Positions 1 through 9,162 of a DNA stretch of 61,626 nt are shown here, piece after piece. The position numbers and the translations under genes were made by a program. Under the pieces are notes generated by a model. The model searched no databases. It was given only the letters and a program-made list of their open reading frames with translations, and was not told the origin of the DNA. Origin of the DNA: Rhodocyclaceae bacterium (GTDB lineage: Bacteria; Pseudomonadota; Gammaproteobacteria; Burkholderiales; Rhodocyclaceae); the NCBI GenBank assembly GCA_026417115.1, contig JAOADW010000029.1, forward strand, positions 1 to 61,626, in the 5' to 3' direction. Each line of letters begins with the position of its first letter. Position 1 is the first letter of the stretch.

Positions 1-156
1 GGCAAAACCGTCATCTCCGGACAACTGAACACCTCCGTCTCGAGAAACCCCGTCTTCGCCTTCAAACTCAAAGGCGCCAAACCCGGCGACAAAATCTCCG
101 TCGCCTGGAAAGACAACAAAGGCGACTCTAGAACCGACGAGACAAGCATTGCCTAA
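1..156 (+). CDS. soxZ: Sulfur-oxidation carrier subunit SoxZ, C-terminal part (5' end outside window)
   Basis: The first 51 codons are open from the window edge and end at TAA 154-156. The visible part (GKTVISGQLN, then NPVFAFKLKGAKPGD and ISVAWKDNKGD) matches the C-terminal beta-sandwich of SoxZ. In this family SoxZ pairs with SoxY, whose C-terminal cysteine carries the sulfur substrate through the periplasmic Sox cycle. The soxA start lies only 18 bp downstream, and soxA, soxX and soxB follow in the usual order, which supports the call although the N-terminal half is missing. Confidence 0.85.
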   Translation, partial: GKTVISGQLNTSVSRNPVFAFKLKGAKPGDKISVAWKDNKGDSRTDETSIA

Positions 157-174
157 ACCACAGGGGGAAACAAA

Positions 175-1005
175 ATGACGATGAAAGCAGTGTTGGCGAG
201 TACGGCGCTTTCCCTCTTCGTCGGGGTCGCCGCTCACGCGCAAGAAACCATCGACCACGCGAAGGCGCACGAGGAATTCGAGAAATTCCGCGCCGAAATG
301 GAGGACAGTAACCCTGCGGAGCTGTTCGCGCTCAAAGGCCAAGAGCTCTGGCATGCGAAACGGGGGCCGAAAAACGTCTCGCTTCACGAAACATGCGATC
401 TTGGACTCGGTATCGGCAAACTCGAAGGCGCTTATGTGCATATGCCCCGCTATTTCAAGGATGCCGACGCCGTCATGGACGCCGAGCGGCGCATCGTCTG
501 GTGCATGGTAGAAAAACAAGGCTTCAAGTTCGAAGACATCGCCAAGAAACCCTTCATGGGCGCGAATGACACCCAGGCGCCGGACATCACGAACCTGGTC
601 ACCTATATCGCAGAGAAATCGCGCAACATGAAATTTGCGGTCGATCTCAAAGACCCGAAGGTGCGCGAAATCTATGAAATCGGCAAGGAAATCGTCAACT
701 ATCGCGCTGGCCCCTTCGATTTTGCATGCAACACTTGTCATGGCACCGATGGCCGTCGCATTCGTATGCAAAATCTGCCAAACCTCGCCAAACCCGAAGG
801 CGCGGCCAAGGGTGTGCTCGGCTGGCCCGGCTATCGCATGACCGGCGGCGTGATGCTGACACATCAGTGGCGCATGAACGATTGCTTCCGTCAGCAACGA
901 TTCCCCGAGCCCAAATATGCTTCCGACCTCATCACGGCTTTGCTCACCTACATGACCGCCAACGCCAACGGCGTGGTCTACAAAGGCCCAGGCATCAAGC
1001 GCTAA
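175..1005 (+). CDS. soxA: SoxA, c-type cytochrome subunit of the SoxAX L-cysteine S-thiosulfotransferase
   Basis: SoxA with SoxX joins thiosulfate to the SoxY cysteine in the periplasm. The 276-aa product begins with a Sec signal peptide (cleavage likely after AHA near residue 22). A single haem motif CNTCH lies at residues 185-189. C237 in the NDCFRQQR segment matches the conserved cysteine that ligates the active-site haem and can be persulfidated. The N-terminal domain has no CxxCH; C74 and C110 sit where monohaem SoxA proteins have a disulfide, so this looks like the one-haem type. A purine-rich AGGGGGA precedes the start; an ATG two codons later is equally possible. It is followed by soxX after 17 bp. 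Confidence 0.95.
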   Translation: MTMKAVLASTALSLFVGVAAHAQETIDHAKAHEEFEKFRAEMEDSNPAELFALKGQELWHAKRGPKNVSLHETCDLGLGIGKLEGAYVHMPRYFKDADAVMDAERRIVWCMVEKQGFKFEDIAKKPFMGANDTQAPDITNLVTYIAEKSRNMKFAVDLKDPKVREIYEIGKEIVNYRAGPFDFACNTCHGTDGRRIRMQNLPNLAKPEGAAKGVLGWPGYRMTGGVMLTHQWRMNDCFRQQRFPEPKYASDLITALLTYMTANANGVVYKGPGIKR

Positions 1006-1022
1006 CGAGAGGAGATTCGCCG

Positions 1023-1634
1023 ATGAAGAAATTCTACCTTTTTGCCCTCGCTTTTGTGCCCTCGCTCGTCCTAGCGGAGGCGCTGGCTGACGGCGTGATC
1101 CGCGCCAAAGCCCTTCAGATCATCAAACGCGACTTCATGCCGCGCGGACAAGCCGGCATCGATCGTTTGGCTGAGGATGGCGTGCAAGCGATTTGCAACC
1201 GCACGGGCAACAAGCCGCCGCAAGAGATCGCCAAGGTCCTGGAAGCCGACCAGATGGCGACGATCAAATGGCCTGCAGACGGCAAGCTGATGGGTGATTG
1301 GAAGCGTGGCGAGCAGATCGCCCAAAGCGGACGCGGCTTCACCTGGAGCGACCAGCCTGGCCTGCCGGTCGGCGGCAATTGCTATAACTGCCATCAGATC
1401 GGCCCGCAGGAGCTCGCTTATGGCACCGTCGGGCCAAGCCTCTTGCACTTTGGCAAATTGCGCGGATACGGTCCCGACATGCAAAAGTATGTCTTCGCCA
1501 AGATTTACAATGCGAAAGCCTTCAACCTGTGCTCCGAAATGCCGCGTTTTGGTCGCATCGGCGCGCTCACTGAGCAACAGATCAAGGACCTCGTCGCGCT
1601 CTTGCTCGATCCAGAGTCACCCGTCAATAAGTAG
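1023..1634 (+). CDS. soxX: SoxX, monohaem cytochrome c subunit of SoxAX
   Basis: SoxX is the small cytochrome partner that accepts electrons from the SoxA active site. The 203-aa product has an N-terminal signal peptide (hydrophobic FALAFVPSLVLA, residues 7-18). One haem motif CYNCH is at residues 120-124, and SEMPRFG places the likely axial methionine at M173. C58 and C170 are further cysteines. The start follows GAGAGGAG by about 10 bp. Length and motif order fit the family, and the gene lies directly between soxA and soxB. Confidence 0.95.
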   Translation: MKKFYLFALAFVPSLVLAEALADGVIRAKALQIIKRDFMPRGQAGIDRLAEDGVQAICNRTGNKPPQEIAKVLEADQMATIKWPADGKLMGDWKRGEQIAQSGRGFTWSDQPGLPVGGNCYNCHQIGPQELAYGTVGPSLLHFGKLRGYGPDMQKYVFAKIYNAKAFNLCSEMPRFGRIGALTEQQIKDLVALLLDPESPVNK

Positions 1635-1648
1635 GGGCGCTCGCCCCT
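1633..1648 (+). promoter_or_regulatory. Intercistronic hairpin between soxX and soxB
   Basis: A 7-bp perfect inverted repeat (AGGGGCG / CGCCCCT, two-base loop) overlaps the soxX stop codon and is followed by only three T. A second small hairpin (GGAGTC / GACTCC) follows at about 1658-1674, just before the soxB ribosome site. With so short a U-tract it may stabilise or partly attenuate the mRNA rather than terminate it. Function is inferred only. Confidence 0.35.
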
Positions 1649-1694
1649 TTGCGCACGGAGTCCTCTCGACTCCGAGTTTCCGAGGAGCTCTTCC

Positions 1695-3410
1695 ATGTCC
1701 ATGAACCGCCGCGAGTTCATGCAGGTGCTTGTCGCCGCCGTGGCTTCCGGCTTCGCGCTCGATGCGCGCAGCATGCTTGCCACACGGGAAGCCGAGCGGT
1801 TTTACGATCTGCCGCGTTTCGGCAACGTGCATTTCCTCCACTTCACCGATTCTCATGCCCAGCTTTTGCCGATCCATTATCGCGAGCCCAGCGTCAATCT
1901 CGGCATCGGCTCCATGCGCGGCAAGCCGCCCCATTTGGTGGGCGAGGCCTTGCTGAAGGCCTATGGCATTCGCCCTGGCACGCGCGAAGCACATGCGTTT
2001 TCGCATCTCGATTTCGCCGCAGCGGCGCGCGTCTATGGCAAGGTCGGCGGATTTGCGCACTTGGCGACCCTCGTCAAACGTCTGCGCGCCACACGCCCGG
2101 GCGCATTGCTCCTGGATGGCGGCGACACTTGGCAGGGCTCGGCCACCGCCCTGTGGAGCAAAGGACAAGACATGGTCGACGCCTGTAAGCTCCTCGGCGT
2201 CGACATGATGTGCCCGCACTGGGAATTCACCCTCGGAGATGCACGCGTCAAAGAAATCGTCGAAAAGGATTTCGCGGGCAAGATCGAATTCCTCGCGCAA
2301 AACGTCAAAACCGCCGACTTCGGCGACCCCGTTTTCAAGCCCTATGCGCTGCGCGAAGTCAATGGCGTGCCGGTGGCGGTGATCGGTCAGGCTTTCCCTT
2401 ACACGCCGATCGCCAATCCTCGCTATCTGGTGCCCGAATGGACGTTCGGCATCCAGGAAGAGGAAATGCAAAAAATCGTCGAGGAAGTGCGTGCGAAAGG
2501 CGCGCAGGTCGTGGTCGTGCTCTCCCATAACGGCATGGACGTAGACCTCAAGATGGCGAGCCGTGTGACGGGCATCGATGCGATCCTTGGCGGCCACACG
2601 CACGATGGCGTTCCCCAGCCCGTCAAGGTGAAAAACGCCCAGGGCGTCACCCTCGTCACCAATGCGGGTTCCAACGGCAAATTCCTGGGCGTGCTCGACT
2701 TCGAGGTCCAAGGCGGCCGCATTCGAGACTTCCGCTACAAGCTCTTGCCGGTCTTCGCCAATCTCCTGCCTGCGGACCCGGAAATGAGCCAATTCATCGA
2801 CAAAGTGCGCGCCCCTTACCGCGACAAACTCACGGAAAAGCTCGCCATCAGCGAAGGGCTCCTCTATCGCCGCGGCAACTTCAACGGCAGCTGGGATCAG
2901 TTGCTCCTCGATGCGCTCCTCGAAGTCAAGGGCGCCGACATCGCGTTTTCGCCGGGTTTCCGCTGGGGAACGACGCTCTTGCCGGGAGAGGCGATCACTT
3001 TCGAACACCTGATGGACCAGACCGCGATCACCTATCCCTATTCGACGCTAACCGAAATGACCGGAGCGCAGATCAAGGAGATTCTCGAAGACGTCTGCGA
3101 CAACCTCTTCAACCCCGACCCCTACAAACAGCAAGGCGGGGACATGGTGCGCGTCGGTGGCCTCACCTATGCTTGCGCGCCCAACGAACGCATCGGCCGC
3201 CGCATCCAGGATCTTCGCCTCCATGGGCGCCCTCTCGATGCCGACAAAAAATACAAGGTAGCAGGCTGGGCGCCCGTGGCGGAAGGCGTCAGTGGTGAAC
3301 CCATCTGGGAGGTCGTCGCCCGCTGGTTGCGCGACAAAAAGGTGATCCCAGAAAGGCGCCTGAACACGCCCCGCTTGCTCGGCGTCGCAGACAACCCCGG
3401 CAGGGCATAA
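1695..3410 (+). CDS. soxB: SoxB, thiosulfohydrolase of the Sox pathway
   Basis: SoxB hydrolyses sulfate from S-thiosulfonated SoxY in the periplasm and is a dinuclear metal (Mn) enzyme of the 5'-nucleotidase/metallophosphoesterase fold. The 571-aa product opens with a twin-arginine-like NRREFMQ followed by a hydrophobic stretch, as in exported SoxB. Metal and catalytic motifs are visible: TDSHAQ (D52, H54), GGDTWQGS (D144), HWEFT (H175, in the position of GNHE in nucleotidases), LSHNGMD and GGHTHDG. The C-terminal substrate domain follows. Start chosen at 1695 after GAGGAG; ATG two codons later is possible. It ends the visible sox run; no terminator is obvious after it. Confidence 0.95.
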   Translation: MSMNRREFMQVLVAAVASGFALDARSMLATREAERFYDLPRFGNVHFLHFTDSHAQLLPIHYREPSVNLGIGSMRGKPPHLVGEALLKAYGIRPGTREAHAFSHLDFAAAARVYGKVGGFAHLATLVKRLRATRPGALLLDGGDTWQGSATALWSKGQDMVDACKLLGVDMMCPHWEFTLGDARVKEIVEKDFAGKIEFLAQNVKTADFGDPVFKPYALREVNGVPVAVIGQAFPYTPIANPRYLVPEWTFGIQEEEMQKIVEEVRAKGAQVVVVLSHNGMDVDLKMASRVTGIDAILGGHTHDGVPQPVKVKNAQGVTLVTNAGSNGKFLGVLDFEVQGGRIRDFRYKLLPVFANLLPADPEMSQFIDKVRAPYRDKLTEKLAISEGLLYRRGNFNGSWDQLLLDALLEVKGADIAFSPGFRWGTTLLPGEAITFEHLMDQTAITYPYSTLTEMTGAQIKEILEDVCDNLFNPDPYKQQGGDMVRVGGLTYACAPNERIGRRIQDLRLHGRPLDADKKYKVAGWAPVAEGVSGEPIWEVVARWLRDKKVIPERRLNTPRLLGVADNPGRA

Positions 3411-3540
3411 AGCCGTCGTCGTCTTCTACGGGCGAGAGAAAACTGGGCAAGCGGCCGTTTTGCCAAGGCGCCGCGCCCAAAGCGCGGCAGGAAAATGTTA
3501 TCGTTCGCACGTTTTTCCACCCAAGCCACGTTCACGTCCC

Positions 3541-4539
3541 ATGGAATTTCGACTCATCGATTTCGCAAACGGCATCTATGCCTTCGACGCCGGCTATGTA
3601 CGGCATCAGCTCGCCGCCGTGCATCTGATCGTCGATCGAGGCCGCGCCGCTTTCATCGACAATGGTTCGAACGCGAGCCTACCGCGTGCGCAACGCGCAC
3701 TCGCCGAACTCGGACTTACCCCCGACGCCGTCGATTATGTGATCGTGACCCATATCCACCTCGACCATGCCGGCGGCTCGGGTGCCTATATGCAGGCCTT
3801 CCCGAACGCGAAATTCGTCGTGCATCCTCGCGGCGCGCGGCATATGGTCGACCCCACCAAGCTCATGGCGGCGACCGAAGAGGTCTATGGCAAAGCGCGC
3901 GCGCGCGAACTTTACGGCGACTTGATCCCCGTTCCCGCCGAGCGTGTGCTCGAAACCCATGACGGCATGGTCTTGACCTTGGGGCGGCGCGAACTGGCGT
4001 TCTACGATGCGCCTGGCCACGCCAAGCATCACGTCTTCATCCACGACCGCACCGCGAATGGCATCTTCACGGGCGATTTGTTCGGCATTAGCTACCGCGA
4101 ATGCGACGCGCCCGATGGCCGCCCTTTCGTCTTTCCTTGCCCGACGCCTTCGCAATTCGATCCCGTCGACTGGCGCGATTCCGTCGAGCGCATGATCGCG
4201 CTCGCGCCTGAAGCCGTCTATCTCACCCATTTCTCGCGCATCGCGCCGCCGCGCCCGCTCGCCCAGCAGCTGCTGCATCGTCTCGACGAGTGCGTGCGCC
4301 TGGCCAAAGAGGCGCTGCGTGAGGCGCCAAGCACCGAGGCGGCCCAAGCCGTGCTCGAGAAGAAATTGAGCGACTATCTGCTCGCCGAGCTCAGCCGCCA
4401 TGGTAGCCTGCTTTCACCCGCACAGGCGCTGGCGCTCTGGCGCGAAGATCTTCGCCTCGATGCGATGGGGCTTTTGATCTGGGCGACGAGCGCGCAGCCA
4501 GAAGGCTCCCGCAGCGGGGCATCGCACGGCGGCGGGTAA
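3541..4539 (+). CDS. Metallo-beta-lactamase-fold hydrolase
   Basis: The 332-aa product has the zinc-site motif THIHLDHAG near residues 75-83, a later APGHAKHH histidine, the metal-bridging aspartate in FTGDLFG, and a C-terminal LTHFSR. This is the MBL superfamily layout. A helical C-terminal extension of about 100 residues follows, as in several glyoxalase-II-like hydrolases. It has no signal peptide, so it is cytoplasmic. The substrate cannot be read from the sequence. It lies between soxB (130 bp upstream) and dnaE (9 bp downstream), so a sulfur role is possible but only by proximity. The start lacks a clear ribosome site. Confidence 0.8.
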   Translation: MEFRLIDFANGIYAFDAGYVRHQLAAVHLIVDRGRAAFIDNGSNASLPRAQRALAELGLTPDAVDYVIVTHIHLDHAGGSGAYMQAFPNAKFVVHPRGARHMVDPTKLMAATEEVYGKARARELYGDLIPVPAERVLETHDGMVLTLGRRELAFYDAPGHAKHHVFIHDRTANGIFTGDLFGISYRECDAPDGRPFVFPCPTPSQFDPVDWRDSVERMIALAPEAVYLTHFSRIAPPRPLAQQLLHRLDECVRLAKEALREAPSTEAAQAVLEKKLSDYLLAELSRHGSLLSPAQALALWREDLRLDAMGLLIWATSAQPEGSRSGASHGGG

Positions 4540-4548
4540 AATCGCTGC

Positions 4549-7500
4549 GTGTCGCCGCGTTTCGTTCATCTTCGCCTGCATTCCGAATTTTCGATCAGCG
4601 ACGGCCTGCTGCGTCTCGAAGAGATCGTCAAGCTCGCCCTCGCCGACGGCATGCCGGCGGTCGCACTCACCGACCTCGCCAATCTCTTTGGCGCCATCAA
4701 GTTCTACTCAGCCGCGCGGTCTGCGGGTGTGCAACCGATTCTCGGCGTCGACGCCTGGATCGCGCCCCAGACGAATGGTCTTTGCGCCGATCCGCTTGCC
4801 GATTGCGGGCATCGCCTACTCTTCTTGGCTGCCAACCGCGCGGGCTATTTGCGCCTGTGCGAACTCCTCACCTCGGCTTACCTCAAGCCAAGGCGTAAAG
4901 GGCGGGCGGAGATCGACCGCACCGCCTTCGACGGCGACAACGCGGGACTGATTGTGCTTTCTGGCGCGGCCACCGGCGAGATCGGGCAACACGTATTGGC
5001 CGGAAAACGCAAAGAAGCGGAGGCGCTCGCGCGGGCTTGGGCGGAACGTTTCCCCGACGCGTTCTACCTCGAAATCCAACGTCCCAATGGACGTCGCGAC
5101 GATCCTCAACAAGAACGCCTGATCGCCGCAACGCTGGAACTTGCACACCGGCTGGATTTGCCGGTGGTCGCTACCCACCCGGTCGCCTTTGCCACAGCGA
5201 AGGATTTCCGTGCGCACGAAGCGCGCGTCTGCATCGCCGAAGGCTGGACCCTTGCCGACCCACGTCGGCCGCGGCTTTATCACGAGGCGCAATATTTCAA
5301 AACGCAGGAGGAGATGGCCGAGCTCTTCGCGGATCTCCCCGAGGCGCTCGAAAACAGTGTCGAGATCGCGCGGCGCATCACGCTGGCGCTCACGCTCGGC
5401 AAGAGCTTTTTGCCTGCCTTCCCGACGCCGGGCGGCATCGCCGTCGAGGAATATCTTGCGCAGCTTTCTCGGGCAGGGCTCGAACGCCGGCTGTGCCAGC
5501 TCTTTCCGGACCCCCACGAGCGAGAAAACCGCCGCCCCCAGTATCTCGAGCGCCTCGAATACGAGCTCGCCACCATCGCGAAAATGGGCTTTTCCGGCTA
5601 TTTCTTGATCGTCGCCGATTTCATCAACTGGGGTAAGCAAAACGGCGTGCCCGTCGGCCCTGGTCGCGGCTCCGGCGCAGGTTCGCTCGTCGCCTATAGT
5701 TTGGGCATCACCGATCTCGACCCCTTGCGCTATGACCTGCTCTTTGAGCGCTTCCTGAACCCAGAACGGGTGTCGATGCCGGACTTCGACATCGACTTCT
5801 GCCAAGAAGGCCGCGATCGTGTGATCGACTACGTGCGGCGTAAATATGGCCCACACGCCGTCTCTCAGATCGCCACTTTCGGCACCATGGCCGCCAAGGC
5901 GGTGATCCGCGACTGCGGTCGCGTCCTCGATCTTTCGTTCAATTTCGTCGATCAATTCGCGAAGCTGATCCCCAACGAACTCGGCATCACGCTCGCGCGC
6001 GCCCGAGAAATGGAGCCGCAAATCGAGGAGCGGCTGCGGCAAGAAGAAGAGCTTGCCGAGCTCTGGTCTCTTGCAGAAAAGCTCGAAGGACTCACACGCA
6101 ACGTCGGCATGCATGCGGGCGGCGTCTTGATCGCGCCGAGCAAGCTCACCGATTTTTGCCCTCTTTACTCGGCCGATGGCGTCACCACCGTCTCGCAGTT
6201 CGACAAGGACGACGTCGAAAAAGTCGGTCTCGTCAAGTTCGATTTCCTTGGTTTGCGCACGCTCACGATCCTCGCCGAGGCCGTGCGCCTCGTCGAGGAA
6301 ATCGAAGGCAAGACGATCGATTTGGCGAATTTGCCGCTCGACGACGCCGAGACCTATGAGCGCATTTTCAAATGCGGCAATACGACCGCGGTATTCCAGT
6401 TCGAGTCTCGCGGCATGAAGGAAGCCTTGGTGCAAGCCAAGCCCGACTGTCTCGAAGATCTGATCGCGCTCAATGCGCTTTACCGCCCTGGCCCGATGGA
6501 TTTCATCCCCAACTTCATCCAACGCAAGCACGGCCGCGAACCCATCGTCTATCCGCATCCCCGGCTCGAGAAAGTGCTCAAGCCCACCTACGGCATCATG
6601 GTCTATCAGGAACAAGTGATGCAGGCTGCGCAAGTGATCGCCAACTATTCGCTGGGCGGCGCCGATCTCTTGCGGCGCGCGATGGGCAAGAAGAAGCCCG
6701 AGGAAATGGCCAAGCAGCGCGCCGTCTTCGTCGCGGGGGCAGCGCAGAACGGCATCGATGAAGAGAAAGCGAACGAGATCTTCGACACCATGGAAAAGTT
6801 CGCGGGCTATGGTTTCAACAAATCGCATGCCGCAGCGTATTCTTTGGTCGCCTATCAGACCGCTTGGCTCAAATGTCATCATGCGGCCGCCTTCATGGCG
6901 GCGACGATGTCGTCGGAATTGGCGGATACGGACAAATTGCAGTTCTTTTATGCCGACGCGCTCGCCAACGGCCTGTCGTTTTTGCCGCCCGACATCAATG
7001 CAAGCGATATCCGCTTTCGCCCGGTGGATGCGCGCACGATCCGCTACGCCCTCGGCGCCATCAAAGGCACCGGCGAGGCGGCGCTCGCGGTAATCTTGGA
7101 TGCTCGCAAAAATGGGCCCTTTCGCGATCTCTTCGATTTCTGCAGGCGCATCGATCGCCGTGTGGTCAACCGCCGCGTCATCGAGGCGTTGATTCGCGCC
7201 GGCGCCTTCGATGCGCTCGATGGCGACCGCGCCAAACTGCTCGCCTCCGTCGGGCGCGCGTTGGAGGCCGCCGATCAGGCCGAAAGGAACGCGCATCAAG
7301 GCGGCTTGTTCGACGTCTTTACGGCAACCGACTCCGCCGCGCCCCACTATGTCGAAACCCAGCCCTGGAGCGAACGGGAGCGCCTACTCCATGAAAAACA
7401 AGCGCTCGGCTTTTACTTTTCCGGCCATCTGTTCTCCGCCTACGCGCAGGAAGTCGCGCACTTCGTCAAACGACGGCTCGCCGAGCTCGAAGCGCAGCGC

Positions 7501-8010
7501 GAGACACAGCTCATCGCGGGCATTGTCATGAGCCTGCGCACGCAGATGACGCGGCGAGGAAAGATGGCCATCGTGTTACTCGACGATGGCACGGCGCAAG
7601 TCGAGGTCAATGTCTATAACGAGCTTTGGGAGGCCGAGCGCGCCAAGCTCAAGGAAGACGAGTTGATCGTCATCGAAGGCAAAGCAAGCCGCGATGAATA
7701 TTCGGGCGGCTTGCGTTTTGCGGCGGATCGGCTCTATACGCTCGCCGAGGCCCGGGGTCGTTTCGCGCGCGCCTTGCGCTTGCACATCGTGGGGCCCGTA
7801 CAAAGCAGCCTGGCGAAAAGGCTCAAAGACCTCCTCGAACCCTACCGCGCCCAGGAGTCGGGCTGCCCTTTACGTCTTTCCTACCGCAACGCCGAAGCGT
7901 GCGCTGAACTCGCCTTTCCCGACGCCTGGCGCATCCGGCTCGAAGACGGCCTCCTGACGACGCTTGCGCAATGGCTAGGACGGCGCCAGGTGGAAATCGA
8001 ATACCCCTAA
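4549..8010 (+). CDS. dnaE: DNA polymerase III subunit alpha
   Basis: Replicative polymerase catalytic subunit, 1153 aa, close to E. coli DnaE in length. The GTG start gives an N-terminus (PRFVHLRLHSEFSISDG) typical of the PHP domain. The palm motifs follow in order: GPGRGSGAGSLVAYSLGITD, then PDFDIDFCQEGRD with the catalytic aspartates near residues 400. Next come the fingers and tandem HhH region, and an OB domain (IAGIVMSLRTQMTRRGKM) near residues 985-1060. No ribosome site better than the local GCGG is visible before the GTG, but homology fixes the start. It is separated by 9 bp from the MBL hydrolase. Confidence 0.97.
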   Translation: MSPRFVHLRLHSEFSISDGLLRLEEIVKLALADGMPAVALTDLANLFGAIKFYSAARSAGVQPILGVDAWIAPQTNGLCADPLADCGHRLLFLAANRAGYLRLCELLTSAYLKPRRKGRAEIDRTAFDGDNAGLIVLSGAATGEIGQHVLAGKRKEAEALARAWAERFPDAFYLEIQRPNGRRDDPQQERLIAATLELAHRLDLPVVATHPVAFATAKDFRAHEARVCIAEGWTLADPRRPRLYHEAQYFKTQEEMAELFADLPEALENSVEIARRITLALTLGKSFLPAFPTPGGIAVEEYLAQLSRAGLERRLCQLFPDPHERENRRPQYLERLEYELATIAKMGFSGYFLIVADFINWGKQNGVPVGPGRGSGAGSLVAYSLGITDLDPLRYDLLFERFLNPERVSMPDFDIDFCQEGRDRVIDYVRRKYGPHAVSQIATFGTMAAKAVIRDCGRVLDLSFNFVDQFAKLIPNELGITLARAREMEPQIEERLRQEEELAELWSLAEKLEGLTRNVGMHAGGVLIAPSKLTDFCPLYSADGVTTVSQFDKDDVEKVGLVKFDFLGLRTLTILAEAVRLVEEIEGKTIDLANLPLDDAETYERIFKCGNTTAVFQFESRGMKEALVQAKPDCLEDLIALNALYRPGPMDFIPNFIQRKHGREPIVYPHPRLEKVLKPTYGIMVYQEQVMQAAQVIANYSLGGADLLRRAMGKKKPEEMAKQRAVFVAGAAQNGIDEEKANEIFDTMEKFAGYGFNKSHAAAYSLVAYQTAWLKCHHAAAFMAATMSSELADTDKLQFFYADALANGLSFLPPDINASDIRFRPVDARTIRYALGAIKGTGEAALAVILDARKNGPFRDLFDFCRRIDRRVVNRRVIEALIRAGAFDALDGDRAKLLASVGRALEAADQAERNAHQGGLFDVFTATDSAAPHYVETQPWSERERLLHEKQALGFYFSGHLFSAYAQEVAHFVKRRLAELEAQRETQLIAGIVMSLRTQMTRRGKMAIVLLDDGTAQVEVNVYNELWEAERAKLKEDELIVIEGKASRDEYSGGLRFAADRLYTLAEARGRFARALRLHIVGPVQSSLAKRLKDLLEPYRAQESGCPLRLSYRNAEACAELAFPDAWRIRLEDGLLTTLAQWLGRRQVEIEYP

Positions 8011-8065
8011 GACGTCTGCGCATCGCGTCGCGCTCACCACGAAAGCGCTCCACAAGCCCCGCGGA

Positions 8066-8602
8066 TCACGCCCGCAGGGCTCTATCGCTAGCTTCCGTCT
8101 TTTTCGCGAGGATGTCGAGCTCGACGAAAAAGAAAGCCGCAAGCCACAGCGCCCCGTCGAGGGCGTCGAGCCACTCGCCCTCTATCAGCCAAAGCGGAAT
8201 GAAAAGCAAGAGCGCGCCATAGAGCAAGCCCGCAAGCCAGAGGAACCCCCGGCGCCAGCGGCCGATCAGCTGTGGCCAGCGGATCTCGCTTTCGAGCAAG
8301 GCGACGACGGCCAACCAAAGCCAAGCATTGGCGGCATCGAGCCATGCGCGTTCTTGCACATAGCTGACCGCAGCCCAGAGAACCGCCACGGATGCGCAGC
8401 CGCGCACGCCATGTACGGCTATGCCGAGGGAGTCAGGCCACGGCCGGCGGCGCCGGGTTTCCCAAAGAAACAGCAAAAAAAGCACGAGCCAGGCCACGCC
8501 GTCGACGATCTCGCTGCTGCGGCCTACCCAGGCATATGTCGCGACATCTACAACCAGCGCGGCCGTTATGCAGACGGTCAAAAGCTTGCGAGCCTCGTTC
8601 AT
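8066..8602 (-). CDS. Hypothetical integral membrane protein
   Basis: A 178-aa product I do not recognise. It has about five to six hydrophobic segments: residues 8-26, 36-47, 62-82, 88-103, 120-137 and 148-163. Arginine-rich loops such as WETRRRRP and IGRWRRG suggest cytoplasmic sides. Tryptophan content is high. It is transcribed away from dnaE and divergently from the acidic protein at 8662. No motif gives a function. Confidence 0.65.
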   Translation of the reverse strand: MNEARKLLTVCITAALVVDVATYAWVGRSSEIVDGVAWLVLFLLFLWETRRRRPWPDSLGIAVHGVRGCASVAVLWAAVSYVQERAWLDAANAWLWLAVVALLESEIRWPQLIGRWRRGFLWLAGLLYGALLLFIPLWLIEGEWLDALDGALWLAAFFFVELDILAKKTEASDRALRA

Positions 8603-8621
8603 GGGAAAGCGCTCACGTCCT

Positions 8622-8630
8622 TGCTATAGT
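8622..8630 (+). promoter_or_regulatory. Possible extended -10 promoter for the 8662 gene
   Basis: TGCTATAGT fits an extended -10 element (TGnTATAAT) about 30 bp before the ATG at 8662. No good -35 is visible. It lies in the 59-bp gap between two divergent genes. Confidence 0.35.
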
Positions 8631-8661
8631 GAAAACGGATGGAAGAAAAGGAGGTTATCTG

Positions 8662-9162
8662 ATGATCCGCAATTCTTTCGATGTCGCAACCCGCGTCAGT
8701 CCGCGCTTGGCTGGCTTCATCGAGAATTGTCTCGAAAACGAGGATCTGCCGGAACCGGTCACGCTGTTTGCGGTGCGCAATCACCTCGCCCGCATGCTTT
8801 CGCCTGAGTTTCGCGAAGCGGAGCGTCTGCATCGTTTCGATGTCGGCGATTCCTTGCTCGATGAGCTCGACGCCTTGATCGAAGAATTCGGCGCCGACGC
8901 GCCCGCCGCGGATTTCACCTCGGCGCAGGCCTCGGAAGCGCTGTCGCGGGTGATCGAAGCCGTGCTCGACGACGAAATGCGCGAAAACCCGCCGACCCTT
9001 GGCGCCATCCGAGAAGCCATCGCGCAGGGCCTGGCGGCGCGGTTGGTCGGCGATGGCGTGCTCGAGGAAGAGGAAAGCGAAACCTTGATGGGCGAAGTCG
9101 AGGCGTTGATCGAACGCTTTGGCGAGGACGCGCTCGCCGAGGATTTCATTCGTTATGAGTGA
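8662..9162 (+). CDS. Acidic hypothetical protein with tandem internal duplication
   Basis: A 166-aa, strongly acidic, predicted soluble and mostly helical protein. A strong AAAGGAGG site six bases before the ATG fixes the start. Residues 67-85 (DELDALIEEFGADAPAADF) and 144-162 (GEVEALIERFGEDALAEDF) are near copies. The similarity extends upstream: residues 33-50 (VTLFAVRNHLARMLSPEF) resemble residues 112-127. The protein is therefore two copies of a unit of about 55 residues joined by a helical linker. I do not recognise the family. Its 3' end overlaps the convergent acyl carrier protein gene by 10 bp. Confidence 0.75.
   Translation: MIRNSFDVATRVSPRLAGFIENCLENEDLPEPVTLFAVRNHLARMLSPEFREAERLHRFDVGDSLLDELDALIEEFGADAPAADFTSAQASEALSRVIEAVLDDEMRENPPTLGAIREAIAQGLAARLVGDGVLEEEESETLMGEVEALIERFGEDALAEDFIRYE

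Noticed and set aside
1617..3008. Minus-strand frame of 463 codons opposite soxB
   Set aside because: Antisense shadow with no recognisable domain; soxB motifs occupy the plus strand.
4816..7347. Long open frame (843 codons) on the minus strand opposite dnaE
   Set aside because: It is the antisense shadow of a GC-rich coding gene; no family motif, Arg/Asp/Gly-rich composition, and dnaE is certain.
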